Shown here: positions 1 through 6,370 of the stretch, piece by piece
Position numbering within the stretch: the first letter of the stretch is position 1
Layout: each line of letters opens with the position of its first letter
Source: Myxococcales bacterium
Lineage (GTDB): Bacteria; Myxococcota; Polyangia; HGW-17; SLPX01
Assembly (NCBI GenBank): GCA_007131745.1
Contig: SLPX01000292.1
Coordinates: forward strand, 1-11,788
DNA: 11,788 nucleotides
Direction: 5' to 3'
Made by a program: the position numbers and the translations under genes
Notes under the pieces: generated by a model
The model's input: only the letters and a program-made list of their open reading frames with translations
Database searches by the model: none
What the model was told of the DNA's origin: nothing

Positions 1-1
1 C

Positions 2-169
2 ACGGAGTCTTCGCTGTCAGACGGATCCCGTTTTGATATCAATCTTGACCCGACCCACCCCTTTTCGCTATTATGTGCTCCATGGTGGACGGATGCGTGC
101 AAATGTGCGCCGATCCCCCGCGCCAATCCACCGGGCATTGGTGAAGAGAATGACAATAAGCGGGAATAG
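2..169 (+). CDS. 3' end of an unidentified protein, truncated by window edge
   Basis: Reading from base 2, the frame is open for 55 codons and ends in TAG at 167-169, so it has no start inside the window. The peptide is polar and rich in Pro and Asp, with a Cys pair (DACKC) and a charged end (EENDNKRE). I do not recognise a domain. The stop lies 36 bases before the start of the next gene, in the same direction, which would suit an operon. Another frame (base 3 to TGA at 171-173) is also open across the interval but gives an Arg-rich peptide unlike the acidic, Cys-containing proteins nearby, so I prefer this frame. With such a short fragment the call is tentative. Confidence 0.45.
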   Translation, partial: TESSLSDGSRFDINLDPTHPFSLLCAPWWTDACKCAPIPRANPPGIGEENDNKRE

Positions 170-205
170 CTGAATAAAAGCTGTTGATAGAGAGGGAAAA
201 TCATC

Positions 206-1096
206 ATGAACAAAACGGGAAAATTTTTAATAGCGAGCGCTGTTTCTATAGTGTTTCTTTTTGCGGGGGTTGCGTGCAACGAGGTCGGGGGAGGGGAGGA
301 TGATGAATTCAACAACAATAACGGAAACTATCCCGGCGGCAAGGCCGATGGCCACGGTGACGATGGAAAATACGACTCGTTTGACTGGGAATCCATTGCC
401 GCCAGGTGCTCTTTCCCGGATCCTGATGAACCCGTGCTCACTCAATCACACTTCGCGTGGAGACAGACAATCGAAGAAATGGGCGCGCGCTACGAGGAGC
501 ACTACAATGCACCCTACCGCATGAAGGATCGCGCGTATTGGGATCCCGACAAGCAAGAGTTCGTGCTTCTTTACCAAGATAAGCTCGTTACTCTTTCACG
601 TCGCATTATCGTGAATACGACGATGCACATTGAAAAGTCCCTGGCTCTCAAATACGTGGACTACATTTACTTCTCCGACATGGGCCACAACCATTTCTTC
701 ATTCCCTGGGATCGCTGGGACAATGTATACTCGCAGATACCTATTGCAGAGCGCGATACATTCTACAATACACTTTTCGATGATCCTGAGTTGAGAATCC
801 TCTACCACACTGCTGAACAGCTCGACATGTTGGACGAGAATAACCAGGTGTATTCAGACAGGCATATTCAGTGGCGTTACTACACCCGGAACATAGTGGG
901 CGACAACAAGTATCATGGTGTCGTTGACATAATCCACAATTTCTCACGTGCCATGAACACGGCCCACGACCTCGAAGGTCACCGTTATTACGGCGCGGGT
1001 TTTTATTTCGGAGCGCACAAGGACGGTTGTTTTCCGTTTGTCCACGAGGGCCGGGAATACTACTACGACATCACCTTTTCCTATTTTCCTTACTGA
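206..1096 (+). CDS. Putative lipoprotein of unrecognised family, His/Tyr-rich
   Basis: The product has 296 residues. The ATG at 206 follows an AGAGGGA ribosome site at 191-197 with good spacing. Residues 1-23 are a lipoprotein-type signal (Lys at the start, hydrophobic core, GVA before Cys24). Residues 25-60 are a low-complexity linker rich in Gly, Asn and Asp, as expected for a tether. The folded part (about 61-296) is rich in Tyr, Trp and His. Its notable features are a DMGHNHFF motif at 158-165 (His161, His163), His201 in a YHTAEQL segment, His254 and His259, and a Cys68/Cys275 pair that could form a disulfide. Clustered His residues next to an Asp would suit metal binding, but this is only an inference. 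I recognise no family. It is predicted to be exported and anchored in the outer membrane. A 123-base gap separates it from the next gene. Confidence 0.82.
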   Translation: MNKTGKFLIASAVSIVFLFAGVACNEVGGGEDDEFNNNNGNYPGGKADGHGDDGKYDSFDWESIAARCSFPDPDEPVLTQSHFAWRQTIEEMGARYEEHYNAPYRMKDRAYWDPDKQEFVLLYQDKLVTLSRRIIVNTTMHIEKSLALKYVDYIYFSDMGHNHFFIPWDRWDNVYSQIPIAERDTFYNTLFDDPELRILYHTAEQLDMLDENNQVYSDRHIQWRYYTRNIVGDNKYHGVVDIIHNFSRAMNTAHDLEGHRYYGAGFYFGAHKDGCFPFVHEGREYYYDITFSYFPY

Positions 1097-1204
1097 ACCC
1101 AATTCAACGCGCTTGGAGACCATGCGAAAAAAAACGGCCTGCAAAGGTTGATGATGAGCAATACATCAATCTGAACGCGCGTTGCAGACTCGGGACAAAT
1201 GATC

Positions 1205-1213
1205 AAAGGAGGG
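1205..1213 (+). promoter_or_regulatory. Strong ribosome binding site fixing the start at 1220
   Basis: The sequence AAAGGAGGG lies 6 bases before the ATG at 1220. An in-frame ATG at 1199 lies upstream of this site and has no comparable site of its own, so 1220 is the likely start. Starting there also puts the signal peptide at the N-terminus. Confidence 0.8.
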
Positions 1214-1219
1214 ATTGCC

Positions 1220-1588
1220 ATGAATAACTCACATCGTGCGGCTTTCTTTGCATTTGTTGTATGTGGATTCATTTTGGGATCCGTTTTCGGTTGCTCGAAG
1301 TCATCTCCCGATCGAATGCAGGACAGGCCTGATATCGTGGGACGGATGCCTCGACCGGTGTGCGAACCCGCGGCTGGTGGAGGAAGCGCGGACACAGCCG
1401 AACCTGAACTGATCGCTGATGTCGGCGGAGACGGTGTTTTGGAAATCGTTGTCAGCTTGAAAGACGGCAAAGACGGGGAACCCCAGGTAAAAATATTCAG
1501 CGTTCCGGGGTCCGCTGCCAATTGTCTTCTTTGGCCCACCGGGCGCGGAAACTATCTCAGAAACGGCTTTGTGCCACCGTCTGATTAA
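1220..1588 (+). CDS. Mini FG-GAP/VCBS-type lipoprotein (likely remnant), 122 aa
   Basis: The chosen ATG follows an excellent ribosome site. Residues 1-24 form a lipoprotein signal with VFG before Cys25. After a linker to about residue 60, residues 62-79 look like one blade of an integrin-type FG-GAP propeller: a DVGGDGVLE loop at 67-75 followed by a beta strand (IVVSL). The end contains WPTGRGNYLRNG (105-116), which resembles the closing motif of many long FG-GAP/PQQ-like propeller proteins. A functional propeller needs five to seven blades, whereas this protein has room for about one. It therefore looks like an internally deleted relative that kept its export signal and last blade, or else a subunit that completes a propeller in trans. 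The strong ribosome site and intact frame argue that it may still be expressed. It faces the zinc-ribbon gene tail to tail. Confidence 0.72.
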   Translation: MNNSHRAAFFAFVVCGFILGSVFGCSKSSPDRMQDRPDIVGRMPRPVCEPAAGGGSADTAEPELIADVGGDGVLEIVVSLKDGKDGEPQVKIFSVPGSAANCLLWPTGRGNYLRNGFVPPSD

Positions 1589-1618
1589 GCAGGGATACAT
1601 TCCCCCCCGGCAAAGTGT

Positions 1619-2107
1619 TTATTCCGGCCCGGCCACGTTCAATCCACGGTCATCGTCGCGGGTTCCATCATCATCATCATCACCGTCCCGTTCCCCGTTT
1701 TGCAAAGTGTCACCGTCTCGTCTAATCGGCACCTGCCGGTAACCGTAACCTTCAGCGTCCTTGCCGTAGCGATGTTCGAGTTCCCGGTCGTAAATGACGT
1801 AAGTCGCATGCTCCCCCGCGACCCGGGAAAATAAAACCCTCCGGCTTAAGTCGGGCTCGAGCATGGTAACAGCGCACATCTTTTCATCTTCATCGGTCTT
1901 GAGATCGGACCTGCAAACAGGGCAGAAAAAGTCCCATGACTGGCCTTCTTCAAGACCGGCGTCCGCTGGAAAATAAATCTCGTAATTTCCCGGTTCCGGG
2001 TGAAACCCCACCAGCATTCGTCGTGAATCGTGTTCAGCAAGCAGAATCAAGGTCTTGTTAGGATTGAGACGCTCATTGCAAAACGGACAAACATAAATCC
2101 AACTCAT
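1619..2107 (-). CDS. Cytosolic zinc-ribbon protein with acidic C-terminal tail
   Basis: The product has 162 residues and no signal peptide, unlike most neighbours. The ATG at 2107 is preceded by GGAGAGG (complement of 2115-2121) at 7 bases, a good site. Two CPxC knuckles, Cys7/Cys10 and Cys62/Cys65, frame a predicted beta-rich segment and should bind one zinc ion as a split zinc ribbon. Residues 66-85 are charged, and 86-115 look globular. From about 128 the protein becomes a disordered acidic tail with a run of five Asp encoded by a trinucleotide repeat. I know no specific function. Zinc ribbons of this type commonly support protein or nucleic-acid contacts, and nothing here separates these. 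It is transcribed divergently from the VWA gene at 2315, so the 207-base gap between them should hold promoters for both. Confidence 0.8.
   Translation of the reverse strand: MSWIYVCPFCNERLNPNKTLILLAEHDSRRMLVGFHPEPGNYEIYFPADAGLEEGQSWDFFCPVCRSDLKTDEDEKMCAVTMLEPDLSRRVLFSRVAGEHATYVIYDRELEHRYGKDAEGYGYRQVPIRRDGDTLQNGERDGDDDDDGTRDDDRGLNVAGPE
1666..1683. repeat. Short (CAT)n trinucleotide repeat
   Basis: There are five perfect CAT units followed by CAC. On the minus strand they encode a run of five Asp in the tail of the zinc-ribbon protein. Unit gain or loss would change only the number of Asp residues and keep the frame. Confidence 0.75.
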
Positions 2108-2251
2108 GATGGTGCCTCTCCGGGGCTATGTAAAAAAACATGCGGTGCAAATGAAAAACAACAACCTCTTGCAACGAAACCTTAAAGCGAGCTTTATCCA
2201 ACCCGGCCGCCATGTCAATCCGACACGCAGCCCTCGGTGACGGGGTAGCGG

Positions 2252-2279
2252 TTGACGGAGGCAAGGACTTTGATAGATA
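2252..2279 (+). promoter_or_regulatory. Weak candidate sigma-70-like promoter for the first VWA gene
   Basis: TTGACG at 2252-2257 is close to a -35 element. The best -10 candidate, TAGATA at 2274-2279 with a 16-base spacer, matches poorly. The position, about 35 bases before the start codon, is reasonable. The call rests on consensus only. Confidence 0.25.
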
Positions 2280-2314
2280 TGTGAGATGAAAGTATTGAAA
2301 AAAAGGAACGAACA

Positions 2315-3700
2315 ATGATGAGCCCCGGAAAACGCTGTTTTTTGCTTTTTTGTTTTATCCAGGCGATCGCTTTTGCCGCGTGCAGCCAAAAAACCGACAA
2401 GGTGATAAGCTGCGATGATCCGGGGATTTGCGGACCCCACGGTGTCTGTGATGACAACTCGGGCACAGCCAGGTGCGTGTGCAACCAGGGTTACACCGGC
2501 AGATACTGCGATGAATGCGACACTGGCTATATGTCGGACGGCGCGGGCAACTGCGTTCAAGGCACGGACTGTGATTCGTATTGTGCAGCGCAGGGTAGGG
2601 TATGTGCATCCGAAGGGGGCGCTGATATGACTTGCGGCGACTGTTTGCCCGGCTGGTTCGAGGAGAACGGGCATTGCATTCAGGCGTGTGAAGCAGCGCA
2701 CTACCCCGGCGAATTGGTGCAACTCGATGTCTACATCTTGCTGGATCGCTCGTTTTCCATGCTCGACGATGACAAGTGGGCAAAGACGACCGCGGCGATA
2801 GACCAGTTTGTAAGTTCACCGGATGCTTCCGGAATCGGAGTGGGATTACAGTTTCTGCCCGTAGAGCCTCCTCCCGAAACCACGTTCGTTGAAAACTGCA
2901 CCAATGATGACGATTGCGGGCTCTACGGTTCCTGCGATTGGGGTTATTGCCTCGGCTACTGGGCCCAGGATTCTTCTTGCGACCCCGCTGATTACGTGGA
3001 ACCGGTCGTGGATATTGCGCCCCTGCCCGGAGCGGCAAGCGCGATCTCCCAGGCCATGGCCGATACATCGGCCACCGGTTCGCAGACCCCTATCCAACCC
3101 GCGATGGAAGGTGTCTACCAGTACCTGGCCGATTACGCGGCTGCAAACCCCACGCATCTTGTTTACCTCCTTTTGGCCGCGGACGGCATGCCCATGGGCT
3201 GCACTTTCAATACAACCGCGGCGTCAGCGGACGCTGCAGAGGAAATGACGTCCAATGACCCTCCGGTTTATACTTATGTATTCGGAGTTGAAGACGCTCA
3301 AAACAACCTCGAAGGATTGAACGCAATAGCTGCAAAAGGCGGAACGGGTTCGGCTATCCTGGTCGGTTCGGATGAAGCCGTGACACAGACCTTTATCGTC
3401 ATGTTGAATGAAATACGCGCCAGGGCGCTTTGCAAATACCTGATCCCCGAACCGGAGGGTCAAACGGTCGACTTAGACCTTGTAAACGTCTCGATCGTGG
3501 ACCCAACCGACTCCGGATCGGGTGAAACGGTTTTCCACGTGGCGAGCGAAGCACACTGCGACCCGATTACCGGTGGGTGGTACTATGACGACCCGCTCAG
3601 CCCCTCCATGATCGTTTTGTGTGATGTCACCTGCGATTACATAAATGCACACAGCCGCGATGTTGAGATCCTGGTAGGATGCAAAACAATAGTGAACTGA
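2315..3700 (+). CDS. EGF-like / von Willebrand A domain lipoprotein (paralog A)
   Basis: The product has 461 residues. The start follows AAGGAA at 2303-2308; a second ATG comes immediately after. Residues 1-22 form a lipoprotein signal (FAA before Cys23). Residues 33-65 hold six cysteines in EGF spacing (33, 39, 45, 54, 56, 65), followed by further Cys-rich EGF/laminin-like modules to about 125. The VWA domain covers about 136-375 with a complete MIDAS metal site: DRSFS (Asp144, Ser146, Ser148), Thr258 and Asp290. A Cys-rich loop (Cys195, 201, 207, 212, 222) is inserted inside the VWA fold. Residues 376-461 form a Cys-containing C-terminal beta domain. VWA domains with an intact MIDAS bind protein ligands through a divalent cation, so an extracellular adhesive or recognition role is likely; the ligand is unknown. 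A close paralog lies downstream. Confidence 0.9.
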   Translation: MMSPGKRCFLLFCFIQAIAFAACSQKTDKVISCDDPGICGPHGVCDDNSGTARCVCNQGYTGRYCDECDTGYMSDGAGNCVQGTDCDSYCAAQGRVCASEGGADMTCGDCLPGWFEENGHCIQACEAAHYPGELVQLDVYILLDRSFSMLDDDKWAKTTAAIDQFVSSPDASGIGVGLQFLPVEPPPETTFVENCTNDDDCGLYGSCDWGYCLGYWAQDSSCDPADYVEPVVDIAPLPGAASAISQAMADTSATGSQTPIQPAMEGVYQYLADYAAANPTHLVYLLLAADGMPMGCTFNTTAASADAAEEMTSNDPPVYTYVFGVEDAQNNLEGLNAIAAKGGTGSAILVGSDEAVTQTFIVMLNEIRARALCKYLIPEPEGQTVDLDLVNVSIVDPTDSGSGETVFHVASEAHCDPITGGWYYDDPLSPSMIVLCDVTCDYINAHSRDVEILVGCKTIVN

Positions 3701-3746
3701 TGACAAAAACCCCTCCTGTAATCAAAAATACACAAATATCATTCAC

Positions 3747-3776
3747 TTGACCACTCAAACACTTTTGTGAGATAAA
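3747..3776 (+). promoter_or_regulatory. Candidate promoter for the second VWA gene
   Basis: TTGACC at 3747-3752 and GATAAA at 3771-3776 are separated by 18 bases. A TG three bases before the -10 gives some extended -10 character. The site lies in the 167-base gap between the paralogs and leaves a leader of roughly 85 bases. Two matched elements make it plausible but not proven. If real, the paralogs can be expressed separately. Confidence 0.35.
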
Positions 3777-3855
3777 CGAGACAGGGAAATAGTGGATTCG
3801 TAGGTTTTCACCCAGTTATCTGCGGATCCGGACAAGTGTTGTGAAGGTTTTTTCC

Positions 3856-3860
3856 AGGAG
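3856..3860 (+). promoter_or_regulatory. Ribosome binding site fixing the start at 3868
   Basis: AGGAG lies 7 bases before the ATG at 3868. The in-frame GTG at 3841 lies upstream of this site and would add nine residues (MKVFSRRRQ) before the signal peptide, so 3868 is preferred. Confidence 0.75.
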
Positions 3861-3867
3861 AAGGCAA

Positions 3868-5250
3868 ATGTTAACAAGTAAAAAGTTTTTATTATTATTT
3901 CTGTTTATACCCGCGTTGGCTACATGCAACCAAACAACCGGCAAGGTGCTGAGTTGCGATGATCCCAATATCTGCGGACAACATGGAACATGCGACGACA
4001 GCACGGGCAACGTGGTGTGCATCTGCGAACATGGTTATTCCGGAAGATTCTGCGATGAGTGCGAAACGGGTTTCTCATCCGACGGTGAAGGCAACTGCGT
4101 TCAGGGAACGGATTGTGACACGTTTTGCGCGGCCCAGGGAAGGGTGTGCGATTCCGACCAGGGCGTGGACATGTCTTGCGGCGAATGTTTGCCCGGCTGG
4201 TTCGAAGAAAACGGAAAATGCATCATGGCATGCGACGCGGCCCATTACGAAGGCGAACTGGTGCAACTCGATGTCTACATTCTTCTGGACAGGTCGGCTT
4301 CCATGCGCGACGACCAGAAATGGTCCAAGACAATCAACGCGATAAAGACGTTCGTGAACTCCTCGGATACTGCGGGCATGGGCGTTGGGTTGCAGTTTTT
4401 TCCGGTAAAGCCGCCTCCCGGAACCAGCATCCCGAGTGCCTGTACCAGCGACGCGGATTGCGGTCTCTACGGACCTTGTCTTCCCATTATGAATCAATGC
4501 AACGGCTCCTGGGCATCTGATTCTTCTTGCGACCCGGAGGACTATTTGGAACCGGCCGTGCATATAGCTCAACTCCCGGGAGTCGCGGGTGAGATGAACT
4601 CTGCTCTGGATAATGAATCCGCGGACGGATCCGCCACGCCTATCCAGCCGGCGATGGAAGGTGTTTTCGATTACATAGTGGAATACGCTCAGGCAAACCC
4701 CACTCATCTTGTTTACCTTCTATTGGCCGCTGACGGTATGCCGACGAGTTGCAGCTACAACTCCACCAGCGCCAGCGCGGACATAGCCGAAGAACTGCTT
4801 AACAGCGAACCGTCGGTGCCTACTTACGTGTTCGGCGTGGAAGATGCCGAAAACAACCTGGAAGGGCTTAACGCTATAGCAGCCAAGGGCGGCACCGGTT
4901 CGGCCATTCTGGTGGGTTCGGATGAAGCCGTGACCCAGACCTTTATCGACATGTTGAACGAGATCCGAGCCATGGCCCTGTGCAAGTACCAGATTCCCGA
5001 ACCCGAAGGCCAGACGGTTGACTTCGACATGGTAAACGTTTCGATTACCGATCCCGCGGACCCGGGCGCGAGCCGGACGGTTTTTTACGTGGGAAGCGAA
5101 GAAAACTGCGATTCAATGTTCGGCGGTTGGTACTACGATGACCGGGACAATCCCACTATTATTCTTCTTTGCCCCGCGACGTGCGAGTACCTCAACCAGA
5201 ACAACCGCGACATCGAAATCCTGGTGGGATGTGAAACGATCGTAAACTGA
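3868..5250 (+). CDS. EGF-like / von Willebrand A domain lipoprotein (paralog B)
   Basis: The product has 460 residues from the ATG chosen by its ribosome site. The signal peptide ends at LAT before Cys20. Domain order matches paralog A throughout: EGF-type cysteines at 30, 36, 42, 51, 53 and 62; more Cys-rich repeats to about 122; a VWA domain at about 133-374 with MIDAS residues Asp141, Ser143, Ser145, Thr257 and Asp289; a Cys-rich inserted loop at 192-221; and a C-terminal domain ending in the same GCxTIVN motif. In the stretch 320-359 only one of 40 residues differs from paralog A, yet many codons differ at the third base. This points to an old duplication kept under purifying selection rather than recent copying. 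The predicted role is surface recognition of a protein or matrix ligand. The next gene begins 40 bases downstream. Confidence 0.9.
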   Translation: MLTSKKFLLLFLFIPALATCNQTTGKVLSCDDPNICGQHGTCDDSTGNVVCICEHGYSGRFCDECETGFSSDGEGNCVQGTDCDTFCAAQGRVCDSDQGVDMSCGECLPGWFEENGKCIMACDAAHYEGELVQLDVYILLDRSASMRDDQKWSKTINAIKTFVNSSDTAGMGVGLQFFPVKPPPGTSIPSACTSDADCGLYGPCLPIMNQCNGSWASDSSCDPEDYLEPAVHIAQLPGVAGEMNSALDNESADGSATPIQPAMEGVFDYIVEYAQANPTHLVYLLLAADGMPTSCSYNSTSASADIAEELLNSEPSVPTYVFGVEDAENNLEGLNAIAAKGGTGSAILVGSDEAVTQTFIDMLNEIRAMALCKYQIPEPEGQTVDFDMVNVSITDPADPGASRTVFYVGSEENCDSMFGGWYYDDRDNPTIILLCPATCEYLNQNNRDIEILVGCETIVN

Positions 5251-5290
5251 CGGTGGGAAACCGAAACATCGGCGGCCGGGTAGAGTAGAT

Positions 5291-5542
5291 ATGAACAAAC
5301 GTCCGGAAATCGAATACCCCTGTGAGTGGCGCTACAAGATCATCGGCGCCCGTCTCGAAGATCTCCGGGAAGCGGTGAAAGAAATCATCCCAGCGGGAGA
5401 TTATTCCCTTGAGCACTCGAATACGAGCTCAAAGGGAAATTATCTCTGCATGAACCTTGAAGTCACGGTATACGACCATGCCACGCGTGAGGGGCTCTAC
5501 AGGGCGCTTTGCGCTCACGAGAGCATCCGCATGGTGCTTTGA
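5291..5542 (+). CDS. DUF493 / YbeD (UPF0250) family protein
   Basis: This small soluble protein has 83 residues, close to the usual 85-95 of the family. It begins with a YPCEWRYKIIG strand, has the highly conserved SSKGNY motif at 46-51 and ends in IRMVL, the same signature as E. coli YbeD at both sites. The family adopts an ACT-like ferredoxin fold and its role is not established; regulatory or ligand-sensing roles have been proposed from structure. It has no signal peptide and stands out as the only evidently cytosolic protein in this plus-strand block. The ribosome site is weak. It lies 40 bases after the VWA gene and may be co-transcribed with it. Confidence 0.85.
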   Translation: MNKRPEIEYPCEWRYKIIGARLEDLREAVKEIIPAGDYSLEHSNTSSKGNYLCMNLEVTVYDHATREGLYRALCAHESIRMVL

Positions 5543-5579
5543 ACATAAAAGATTTGCAGCGCTCTGCGAATCTGCCGTT

Positions 5580-5607
5580 TTGACATACTCCACAAATATG
5601 GTATTCA
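5580..5607 (+). promoter_or_regulatory. Candidate promoter for the rhodanese lipoprotein gene
   Basis: A perfect TTGACA lies at 5580-5585. The best -10 element is TATTCA at 5602-5607 with a 16-base spacer, a weaker match. The site falls inside the 93-base gap before the gene at 5636, leaving a short leader. This suggests the gene does not depend only on read-through from upstream. Confidence 0.4.
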
Positions 5608-5635
5608 CTGTAGAGAAAGGGAGTAACCCGACTTC

Positions 5636-6370
5636 ATGAGGAGACATCACAAGGTCATGAAAATGAGAATAAGAGCTATCAATAAAAAAAGGTTCATGAT
5701 CATTGCAGGGACTGTACTCGGTTTGGGGATCATGGTGTCGTCATCTTGCACACGTTCAGCAAAGACCGGACACACTGAAAGCAGCGCGGGAGAATCCGCT
5801 GAATCCGAAACAACCGGTCAGACATCGCAAGAGGGCAACCACGAACAAGCCGACGACAAAGTCAAGATCGATCTGAGCCAACACCTGGAAGAACAAAGCG
5901 ACGAAAACGGGGAGACGGGTATTTGCAGCCCCGAACTGGTGCTTTGCGGCGAAACAGCAGATGATTGCGTTGACGTGAACACATCGATTCAGCATTGCGG
6001 GGAATGCGGCCGCCGATGCTTCAGCAATCAAAAGTGCACCGAAGGTTCATGCAGCGGCGTGGGTATCATCACCGCAGCCCAACTCAAGGAAGCTATGGAG
6101 AACAAGGATTTCCTCCTGATCAATGTGAGAGTGCCGCCCGTGGGGATCATCCCGGGCACCGATGCATCCATTCCTCATAACCAACTCGACCGGATGGTGG
6201 CTGCAATAGGCGAGGACCTCGACAAACGGGTTGTGCTTTATTGCGGAACATCCACCAGAATCAAGATTGCTCTGCAACTTCTTCGTGAACGCGGATATAA
6301 AAACATTTCCGTTCTGGAAAACGGAGTCAGCGGCTGGAGACAGGCCGGTTTTCCCACGCAATCCGGTTAA
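5636..6370 (+). CDS. Rhodanese-domain lipoprotein with Cys-rich linker
   Basis: The product has 244 residues from the ATG at 5636 (AAAGGGAG at 5617-5624, spacing somewhat long). In-frame ATGs at 5657 and 5663 are alternatives; the latter has AAGG 8 bases upstream. The basic N-terminus and hydrophobic core precede SSS and Cys38, an atypical but possible lipobox. Residues 40-95 form an acidic, Ser/Glu-rich linker. Residues 97-139 carry eight cysteines, including HCGECGRRC, a pattern seen in many myxobacterial surface proteins. The rhodanese domain covers about 144-242: an LLINVR strand (160-165), the catalytic loop CGTSTR with Cys203 and Arg208, and a GVSGWRQAGFP end. The active-site Cys is present, so sulfur transfer or thiol chemistry outside the cytoplasm is possible; the substrate is unknown. 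The gene overlaps the convergent propeller gene by 4 bases. Confidence 0.87.
   Translation: MRRHHKVMKMRIRAINKKRFMIIAGTVLGLGIMVSSSCTRSAKTGHTESSAGESAESETTGQTSQEGNHEQADDKVKIDLSQHLEEQSDENGETGICSPELVLCGETADDCVDVNTSIQHCGECGRRCFSNQKCTEGSCSGVGIITAAQLKEAMENKDFLLINVRVPPVGIIPGTDASIPHNQLDRMVAAIGEDLDKRVVLYCGTSTRIKIALQLLRERGYKNISVLENGVSGWRQAGFPTQSG
6367..6370. other. Tail-to-tail stop-codon overlap in palindromic TTAA
   Basis: The plus-strand rhodanese gene stops with TAA at 6368-6370, and the minus-strand propeller gene stops with TAA read from 6369-6367. Both stops sit in one TTAA, itself inside the palindrome GGTTAACC (6365-6372). There is no room for a terminator between the two genes, and I see no convincing hairpin close by. 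Confidence 0.9.

Noticed and set aside
1105..1184. Inverted repeat CAACGCGC / GCGCGTTG between the first two lipoprotein genes
   Set aside because: The arms are only 8 bases and are separated by 64 bases, with no T run after the second arm. It is neither a convincing terminator nor a clear operator.
2184..2195. Palindrome AAAGCGAGCTTT in the divergent gap between the zinc-ribbon and VWA genes
   Set aside because: Five-base arms are easily found by chance. It could be an operator, but nothing else supports this.
2126..2722. Minus-strand open frame spanning the gap before and the 5' part of the first VWA gene
   Set aside because: It is antisense to EGF-coding sequence and crosses the likely promoter region, with no ribosome site or domain to support it.
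2355..3068. Long minus-strand open frame (about 237 codons) opposite the first VWA gene
   Set aside because: It yields an Arg/Pro/Ser-rich peptide with no domain and lies opposite a gene with clear EGF and VWA motifs. It is the kind of open frame expected from codon bias on the real strand.
3841..3867. GTG at 3841 as start of the second VWA gene
   Set aside because: It lies upstream of the AGGAG site that serves the ATG at 3868, and would add nine residues before the signal peptide.
4075..4707. Minus-strand open frame (about 210 codons) opposite the second VWA gene
   Set aside because: It is rich in Arg, His and Val with no recognisable motif, and is antisense to a well-supported gene with conserved cysteines and MIDAS residues.
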